Assembly: GCA_963712435.1 (NCBI GenBank)
Contig: CAVQIB010000013.1
Coordinates: 517,861-581,860, forward strand
DNA length: 64,000 bases
DNA from: Rhodoplanes sp963712435
Lineage (GTDB): Bacteria; Pseudomonadota; Alphaproteobacteria; Rhizobiales; Xanthobacteraceae
Reading direction: 5' to 3'
Below are positions 59,279-64,000 of this stretch, piece after piece. Each line of letters starts with the position of its first letter. Positions within the stretch are counted from its first letter, which is position 1. The notes under the pieces are model-generated. The model had not been told where the DNA came from. It did not search any database and saw nothing but the letters and a program-made list of their open reading frames with translations. The translations under genes were made by a program, and so were the position numbers.

Positions 59279-60554
59279 ATGTATCACCATGTGAAGAAAC
59301 TGATGTTCACCGTTCGCGTGGACGAGCCGGACCCCCGCTTCGGCAACATGTTGCTCGAACAGTTCGGCGGCGCCAATGGCGAGCTGGCCGCTGCCATGCA
59401 GTATTCCATCCAGGGTCTCAACTGCGACGATCCTGACCGAAAGGATCTCCTGATGGATATCGGCACCGAAGAACTGAGCCATCTCGAGATCGTCGGCACG
59501 CTCGCGCGGATGCATCTGCAGCCGACGAAGTTCGCCCGCGACGCCGCGGAAGCCGATCCCTTGATCGCCATCGCCGGCGGGGGAGGCGTCAATCTGTTCA
59601 ACTCGCAGGGCAATCCTTGGACTGCCGACTATCTCAAGATCACCGGCGAGCTGGACGTCGATCTGCGCAGCAACATCGCCGCCGAGGCGCGCGCGAAGAT
59701 CGTGTATGAACGGCTGATCAATTTCTGCGACGATGTCGGGACGAAGGACGCGCTGCAATTCCTGATGACGCGCGAGATCACCCACATGAAGGCCTTTGCG
59801 GCCGCGCTCGACAGCCTCGCCAAGCCGCGCTTCTCGATCGGCCGGATTCCGCCCACCGCCGGTCTCGTCGACCAGTTCTTCAATGACTCCGACCGGTCGC
59901 GGCGAGCACGGCGAGATCGACACGCGCGGACCGTGGAACGAAGGAGAGGAATGGGAATTCGTCGAGGCTCCCGCGTTCCAGCAGATCAAGGAGACGCTGC
60001 ACGACGTCGAGAGCCCCTCCATCCATACGGAGAGCTCCGAGGCCGCCAATCCCGACACGATCCAGGAACTCCTGCTCGATCAGTTGCGCGACCTCCTCCA
60101 TGCGGAGAAGCAATTGGTCAAAGCGCTGCCGAAGATGAGCAACGCGGCCAAGTCGGAACAGCTGATGCAGCTGTTCGACCTCCATCTCGCGGAGACCGAG
60201 GAACAGGTCCAGCGCCTCGATGAGTGCTTCAACCTTCTCGGCACGCCGGCCAAGGCGAAGCTCTGCAAAGGCATGAAGGGCCTGGTCGAGGAGGGCGAGG
60301 AGATCATGACGGAAGGGGAGAAGCGCGACCCCGAATCCGCCGACCTGTCCTTGATCGGGGCCGCCCAGAAGGTGGAGCATTACGAGATCGCCGGCTACAC
60401 CTCTGCGCGCAACCTCGCGCAGCAGCTCCATCTGTCCGGCATCGTTGCGCTTCTCAGCCAATCGCTCGCGCAGGAGGAGAACGCCGATCAACGTCTGAGC
60501 CAGATCGCGCGGTCGTTGATGTCGGCCGTCAAGATGCCCGCGGCCGTAGAGTAG
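59279..60554 (+). CDS. Manganese catalase fused to a C-terminal DUF892 ferritin-like domain (one frame break)
   Basis: About 424 residues. The first ~240 are a manganese catalase. Dinuclear-metal ligands are visible as Glu35 (GGANGELAAAMQYS), Glu65 and His68 (GTEELSHLE), Glu136 (NIAAEARAKIVYE) and His169 (TREITHMKAF), at the spacing of known Mn catalases. After GEHGEIDTRGPWNEGEEWEF, the normal catalase ending, the frame continues without stop or start codon into a full DUF892 domain. That domain runs from IQELLLDQLRDLLHAEKQL to KVEHYEIAGYTSARNLAQQL. One extra base near 59890 breaks the frame inside the catalase part, well before the junction. It would disproportionate hydrogen peroxide; the role of the added ferritin-like domain is unknown. 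Confidence 0.82.
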
Positions 60555-60894
60555 CGTCCAGCGGGCCGCGACCCGCAGCCACATATCGGCTCATCTCCTC
60601 GCCCAGCGGGCGTCGCATCCCTATCCCACAAGGATCCGGATTCGACGCCGCGTTGGGCATTGCTGTCGAAAGAGACGCCCGCGACGGTCCGGGACTATTC
60701 CAGAGCAGGATGAATCGACGTGCTCGACCGATCTCCTGCCGTCATCGCCCGCGCAAGCGGGCGATCCAGTAAACACAGACGCGCTCCATGCTTATTGGAT
60801 GCCCCACTTCCGTTCGGATCGGCGCCGGCGGTCGATCAGATTTGACGGGCAATAGGGGATGTGGACACTGATCCGCTTTGGCGCGGAGAGGTCG
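60555..60894. repeat. Intergenic region with family B repeat (copy 2)
   Basis: About 60724-60822 repeats the element at 9591-9702: CGACCGATCTCCTGCCGTC, CGCCCGC-GCAA-GCGGGCG, GATCCAGTAAACACA and GCGCTCCATGC are shared. No gene is supported in this gap. Confidence 0.7.
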
Positions 60895-61056
60895 ATGGCG
60901 AAGCCCTGGGATCAAATGAATGCCGACGAGAAGGCCGAGTGGTTGCGCGGCGAAGTCCGCCAAATGAGCAGCCTCTACGCGATGCTCTCCTCGCAGATCC
61001 AGGAGATCGCACGTTCGGTCAAAGCGATCGAGAAACGTTTCAAGGATCGCGACTGA
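60895..61056 (+). CDS. Small hypothetical protein (53 aa)
   Basis: Starts MAKPWDQMNADEKAEWLRGE and ends in a charged helix SVKAIEKRFKDRD, probably a short coiled coil. The ATG is chosen because GGAGAGG precedes it closely; an in-frame ATG 36 bases upstream lacks a ribosome site. No family recognised. The composition is protein-like and unlike an antisense frame. Confidence 0.55.
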   Translation: MAKPWDQMNADEKAEWLRGEVRQMSSLYAMLSSQIQEIARSVKAIEKRFKDRD

Positions 61057-61149
61057 CAAGCCTAATCGCGTGCGGCGCGAGCGCGCCGGATGAGGCTTAC
61101 CTCTCCGGGCGCTGCGGCTTATCCCCAAACGAGAGCCTGCAGAAGCGGC

Positions 61150-61395
61150 TCAGCGCGAACGCACGCGCCGCTTCTGCCCGCCATAGAGAACGCCCCGGCA
61201 CGCGGCGCTGATGCGGCCGCGGTTGCGCACGAGGCAGCGACGGATGAGTTCGTGGTCCGGAATGAATTGCGAGCAATAGGTCTGCGCGTCGTACTGGCAG
61301 GCTGCTTGCTGTTGGGCCGTCTGGGCGCGCGCATCCTGGGAGACGCCCAGCGCCATCACGGCGAGTGCGGCGGCGAGCACAATGCTTTTCGTCAT
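61150..61395 (-). CDS. Small secreted Cys-rich protein
   Basis: 81 residues. Signal peptide (MTKSIVLAAALAVMALGV, cleavage near ARA-Q). The mature ~57 residues hold four Cys in ACQYDAQTYC, RRCLVRNRGRIS and AACRGVL. The pattern D-x3-YC...RxCLxxNRxxIS...CRxVL is like one unit of the Cys-rich GLG1 repeat and is found in small exported proteins of Hyphomicrobiales; function unknown. A basic tail (GQKRRVRSR) ends it. A near-consensus EcfG-type promoter on the minus strand lies about 65 bases upstream. Confidence 0.72.
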   Translation of the reverse strand: MTKSIVLAAALAVMALGVSQDARAQTAQQQAACQYDAQTYCSQFIPDHELIRRCLVRNRGRISAACRGVLYGGQKRRVRSR

Positions 61396-61460
61396 GACTC
61401 TCTCTTCTCCTGCGTGGACATAAGAACCTGGCGAACGGCTTGGCGTTCGCCCGACCATTC

Positions 61461-61486
61461 AACGGGGCGAGCGCGCTGGCGGTTCG
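61461..61486 (-). promoter_or_regulatory. Possible EcfG-type promoter, one mismatch (minus strand)
   Basis: Read on the minus strand, CGAAC (consensus GGAAC) is followed after 17 bases by CGTT, ending about 65 bases before the Cys-rich secreted gene. One mismatch in the -35 box makes it tentative. Confidence 0.35.
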
Positions 61487-61534
61487 ATAAAGCGACAATC
61501 CCCCTCTGGCGCGGCGCGCCCGACCTGGGTCGGG

Positions 61535-62362
61535 TCAGCGGTTTTCCCATTTCGGCGGACGCTTTTCGACAAAGGCGCGGATGCCCTCGTCAGCGTCGCG
61601 CGCAAGCATGTTCTCGACCATGACCTCGCCGGCGTAACGATAGGCGTCAGACAGGCCCATTTCCAACTGGCGATAGAACGCTTCTTTGCCGATCTTCACG
61701 GCGCGCGTCGATTTCGCGGCGATCTTGCGGGCGAGCACGAGCGCCTCCTCGCCTTCGAAACCGGGCTCGGCAAGCCGGTTGACGAGGCCCATCCGGTAGG
61801 CGTCCTCGGCGGAGATCATGTCGCCGGTCACCAGGAGCTCCATCGCCTGCTTGCGGCTGACATTGCGGGACAGCGCAATCATCGGCGTCGAGCAGAACAG
61901 GCCGACATTGATGCCCGTCGTGCCGAACTGGGCCGTCTTCGCCGCGACTGCGAGGTCGCAACTCGCCACCAGCTGGCAGCCCGCGGCCGTCGCCGTGGCG
62001 TGAACCGAGGCGATCACCGGCTGCGGCAGGCGGACGATCGCCTGCATCATCGCGCTGCAGCGCTCGAACAGGTCGGCGAAATAGGCGCGGCCGCCGTCCT
62101 TGTCGGTCCGATGCGCGCTCATCTCCTTCAGATCATGGCCGCCGCAGAAGGCCGGCCCGTTTGCCGCCAGCACGACGGCGCGGATCGACGTGTCCGCCGC
62201 GATCAGTGCGAGCGCTTCGCTGAGCGCGGCGATGGTCGCATCGGAGAGCGTGTTGCGCGCTTTCGGCCGGTTGAGCGTGAGCACCGAAATGTCGTTCAGG
62301 TCTTTCCGCAGCAGGATCGGCTCGGCCTGGGTCACGGCCTCTGCCGGCATGGGCGTGTTCAT
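61535..62362 (-). CDS. Enoyl-CoA hydratase/isomerase family protein
   Basis: 275 residues, crotonase fold. ISVLTLNRPKARNTLSDATI, VVLAANGPAFCGGHDLKEM (oxyanion hole, Asp-containing loop) and ASVHATATAAGCQLVASCDL are present, and FGTTGINVGLFCSTPMIALS follows. It is close to the enoyl-CoA hydratase domain-containing 3 (ECHDC3) group, where the usual second catalytic Glu is replaced, so true hydratase activity is uncertain. The start MNTPMPAEA is chosen; longer readings extend into the divergent upstream region. Divergent from the thioesterase gene. Confidence 0.85.
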   Translation of the reverse strand: MNTPMPAEAVTQAEPILLRKDLNDISVLTLNRPKARNTLSDATIAALSEALALIAADTSIRAVVLAANGPAFCGGHDLKEMSAHRTDKDGGRAYFADLFERCSAMMQAIVRLPQPVIASVHATATAAGCQLVASCDLAVAAKTAQFGTTGINVGLFCSTPMIALSRNVSRKQAMELLVTGDMISAEDAYRMGLVNRLAEPGFEGEEALVLARKIAAKSTRAVKIGKEAFYRQLEMGLSDAYRYAGEVMVENMLARDADEGIRAFVEKRPPKWENR

Positions 62363-62504
62363 CGCGGTTCTCCCGGGCGTGATCGCCTCATCAGATACAT
62401 GCCCGGCCTGCAATACGAAAGGGGTCCCAGGCCATAGCCGGCCCGCGACGGGTCGGGCATGCTTGGCCGACTCACGCACCGCCCGACGGGGGAGACACGC
62501 GGCC

Positions 62505-62942
62505 ATGCATAAGCCGGCCATGACGGTCGCCGAGCTCGATCAGTTCCTCGGGAAGGAATTTCCGCAATTCTATCACGCCGACAGCGGCGTCGCGATCGAG
62601 GACGCCTGGTATCATGGCTGCCGCATCCGCCAGGCCTATCGCGCGGCCTTCGTCCGTCCGGGCGGGACCATCTCCGGTCCGACCATGATGGCTCTCGCCG
62701 ATTTCGCCATGTATGTCGCGGTGCTTGCCTCGATCGGCCCGGTCCCGCTCGCGGTCACCACCAATTTCAACATCAATTTCCTGCGCCGGCCGGCCCAGCG
62801 CGACCTGATCGCCGAAACAAAGCTGATGAAGCTCGGCAAGCGCCTCGCCGTGGGCGAGGTCGCGATCTGCTCGGAAGGGCACGAAGACCCCGTGGCCCAT
62901 GTCACTGCGACTTACTCCATCCCCGGGCGGGAGTTGCCCTGA
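62505..62942 (+). CDS. PaaI/hotdog-fold thioesterase family protein
   Basis: 145 residues. The hotdog signature GGTISGPTMMALADFAMYVA carries the catalytic Asp region, followed by VTTNFNINFLRRPAQRDLIA. It probably hydrolyses an acyl-CoA; substrate unknown. GGGGGAGA lies about 9 bases before the ATG. Divergent from an enoyl-CoA hydratase homologue, so both may serve acyl-CoA metabolism. Confidence 0.85.
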   Translation: MHKPAMTVAELDQFLGKEFPQFYHADSGVAIEDAWYHGCRIRQAYRAAFVRPGGTISGPTMMALADFAMYVAVLASIGPVPLAVTTNFNINFLRRPAQRDLIAETKLMKLGKRLAVGEVAICSEGHEDPVAHVTATYSIPGRELP

Positions 62943-63004
62943 GGTGTTTTAATACCACCAACCTAACTGATTATATTCGCACGATCTTTTTTCCTTCTCG
63001 CGGG

Positions 63005-63058
63005 TTGACTGGGAGCCGCCCGAGCGGGTAGAAGCGCCATCGAGGCGGGTCGCCTCGA
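63005..63058 (+). promoter_or_regulatory. Probable sigma-70 promoter and leader hairpin of rplM-rpsI
   Basis: TTGACT at 63005 and GTAGAA at 63028 are 17 bases apart. Behind them CGAGGC-GGGTC-GCCTCG (63041-63057) forms a hairpin at the probable RNA 5' end. The rplM-rpsI operon is autoregulated in some bacteria through its leader; whether this hairpin serves that is inference only. Confidence 0.5.
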
Positions 63059-63088
63059 CTGCCCCCGTTCCCAGCCATGGATGCGACG

Positions 63089-63553
63089 ATGAAGAGCTAT
63101 TCGGCGAAGCCCGCCGAGGTCGACAAGAAATGGGTGATGATCGACGCGACCGGGCTCGTCGTCGGGCGTCTCGCCTCGATCGTGGCGATGCGGCTGCGCG
63201 GCAAGCACAAGCCGACCTTCACCCCTTATGTCGACTGCGGCGACAACGTGATCATCGTCAACGCAAAGAAGGTGGTGTTCACCGGCCGCAAGCTGCAGCA
63301 GAAGGTGTACCGGCATCACACCGGCTATATCGGCGGCATCAAGGAGCGCAGCGCGAAGTCGATCATGGAGGGCAAGTTTCCCGAGCGCATTCTTGAGAAG
63401 GCGGTCGAGCGCATGCTGCCGCGCGGCCCGCTCGGGCGGCGCCAGCTCGGCAATCTGCGGGTCTATGCCGGGCCCGAGCACCCGCACGCCGCCCAGACTC
63501 CGGAAAAAATCGACATCGCGGCTATGAATCGCAAGAACGCAAGGAACGCGTGA
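63089..63553 (+). CDS. rplM: 50S ribosomal protein L13
   Basis: 154 residues, standard length. MKSYSAKPAEVDKKWVMIDA, VGRLASIVAMRLRGKHKPTF, HHTGYIGGIKE and MLPRGPLGRRQLGNLRVYAG are all L13 signatures. An in-frame ATG 12 bases upstream is possible, but the conserved protein starts at MKSYS. rpsI follows after 2 bases, the universal rplM-rpsI pair. Confidence 0.96.
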   Translation: MKSYSAKPAEVDKKWVMIDATGLVVGRLASIVAMRLRGKHKPTFTPYVDCGDNVIIVNAKKVVFTGRKLQQKVYRHHTGYIGGIKERSAKSIMEGKFPERILEKAVERMLPRGPLGRRQLGNLRVYAGPEHPHAAQTPEKIDIAAMNRKNARNA

Positions 63554-63555
63554 CC

Positions 63556-64000
63556 ATGGCCGAGACCATGCAGTCCCTCGATCAGCTTTCGACCATCAAG
63601 CCTGCCGCGCCCGAGGCGCCGAAATACGAGCAGAAGCTCGACAAGCAGCGGCGCGCCTACGCCACCGGAAAGCGCAAGGACGCGGTCGCCCGCGTTTGGC
63701 TGAAGCCCGGCGCAGGCAAGATCACGGTCAACAAGAAGACCGTGGACATCTATTTCGCTCGGCCGGTTCTGCGCATGCTGATTCAGCAGCCGCTCGTCGC
63801 CGCGAACCGGCATGGCCAGTACGACGTCGAATGCACGGTGGCGGGGGGAGGCCTGTCCGGCCAAGCCGGCGCCGTGCGCCACGGCATCTCCAAGGCGTTG
63901 ACGCATTATGAGCCGGATCTGCGCCCCATCCTGAAGCGCGGCGGATTTCTCACGCGCGACTCGCGCGTGGTCGAGCGCAAGAAATACGGCCGGGCGATCC
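63556..64000 (+). CDS. rpsI: 30S ribosomal protein S9 (3' truncated by window end)
   Basis: About 148 codons are present before the window ends. After an alphaproteobacterial N-terminal extension (MAETMQSLDQLSTIKPAAPE) the S9 core begins YATGKRKDAVARVWLKPGAG and continues through VAGGGLSGQAGAVRHGISKA to LTRDSRVVERKKYG. Only the last few residues (normally ending in SKR) are missing. It starts 2 bases after the rplM stop, so the two are co-transcribed. Confidence 0.95.
   Translation, partial: MAETMQSLDQLSTIKPAAPEAPKYEQKLDKQRRAYATGKRKDAVARVWLKPGAGKITVNKKTVDIYFARPVLRMLIQQPLVAANRHGQYDVECTVAGGGLSGQAGAVRHGISKALTHYEPDLRPILKRGGFLTRDSRVVERKKYGRAI

Noticed and set aside
57782..60223. 813-codon frame joining the esterase to the Mn catalase
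   Set aside because: It exists only because a +1 error near 59028 reads through the esterase end. The catalase has its own ATG and EcfG promoter, and the joining stretch is low-complexity with no conserved sequence.

Overview
The window is a high-GC stretch of an alphaproteobacterial chromosome. The order rsh-pdxJ-acpS-lepB-rnc-era-recO, the Atp12-type chaperone, an RNase E with an acidic insertion, HisKA_2-type histidine kinases, EcfG-type promoters and several families of dispersed palindromic intergenic repeats all point to Hyphomicrobiales (Rhizobiales), near Xanthobacteraceae/Nitrobacteraceae. That placement is inferred from gene content, not from a phylogeny. I see no rRNA, tRNA, CRISPR array, transposase, integrase or phage gene.

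Layout. 0-5 kb: end of rsh, then the tightly overlapping vitamin B6 / ACP / signal peptidase / RNase III / Era / RecO operon. 5-9.4 kb: parC and a badly frame-broken prfC on the minus strand, with a hidden 34-codon gene behind a stress promoter in the recO-parC gap. 9.7-15.4 kb: erpA, dgt, argS and an SPOR-domain cell-division protein. 15.5-21.6 kb: a minus-strand 2-oxoacid:acceptor oxidoreductase cluster (FAD/FeS subunit, alpha, beta) with a membrane acyltransferase gene lodged between alpha and beta. 21.8-32.6 kb: Gly-rich secreted protein, Atp12 chaperone, ferritin-like DUF892 protein, pccB, a DMT permease, NnrU, panB, a YfgM-like protein, a lipoprotein and der. 32.6-43.7 kb: orphan HicB, two SDRs, a peptide-binding protein, a methyltransferase, rimO, a GAF histidine kinase and secreted proteins. 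43.8-51 kb: universal stress protein, Crp/Fnr regulator, CoA-binding protein, mrcA, amiC and the long rne leader. 51-64 kb: rne, a second Crp/Fnr regulator, then a stress-flavoured block (GlsB/YeaQ protein, PAS histidine kinase, PHB-depolymerase-like esterase, manganese catalase fused to DUF892), enoyl-CoA hydratase, thioesterase, rplM and the start of rpsI.

Two themes cut across the window. First, four exact matches to the EcfG general-stress promoter (GGAAC-N16/17-CGTT) lie in gaps, each correctly placed before a plus-strand gene: the 34-aa gene, a small secreted protein, the esterase and the Mn-catalase fusion. A PAS-HisKA_2 kinase of the class that can feed PhyR sits just upstream of the last two. 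This is a plausible piece of a general stress regulon with uncharacterised outputs.

Second, about twenty conserved genes (parC, argS, der, panB, rimO, amiC, rne and others) carry one to three frame breaks, nearly all single extra bases. prfC carries about sixteen within 1.2 kb. The protein sequence is otherwise intact in the right frames, so these look like consensus errors in the sequence rather than gene decay. Such genes are given below as one reconstructed feature each, with the position of every break I could find.
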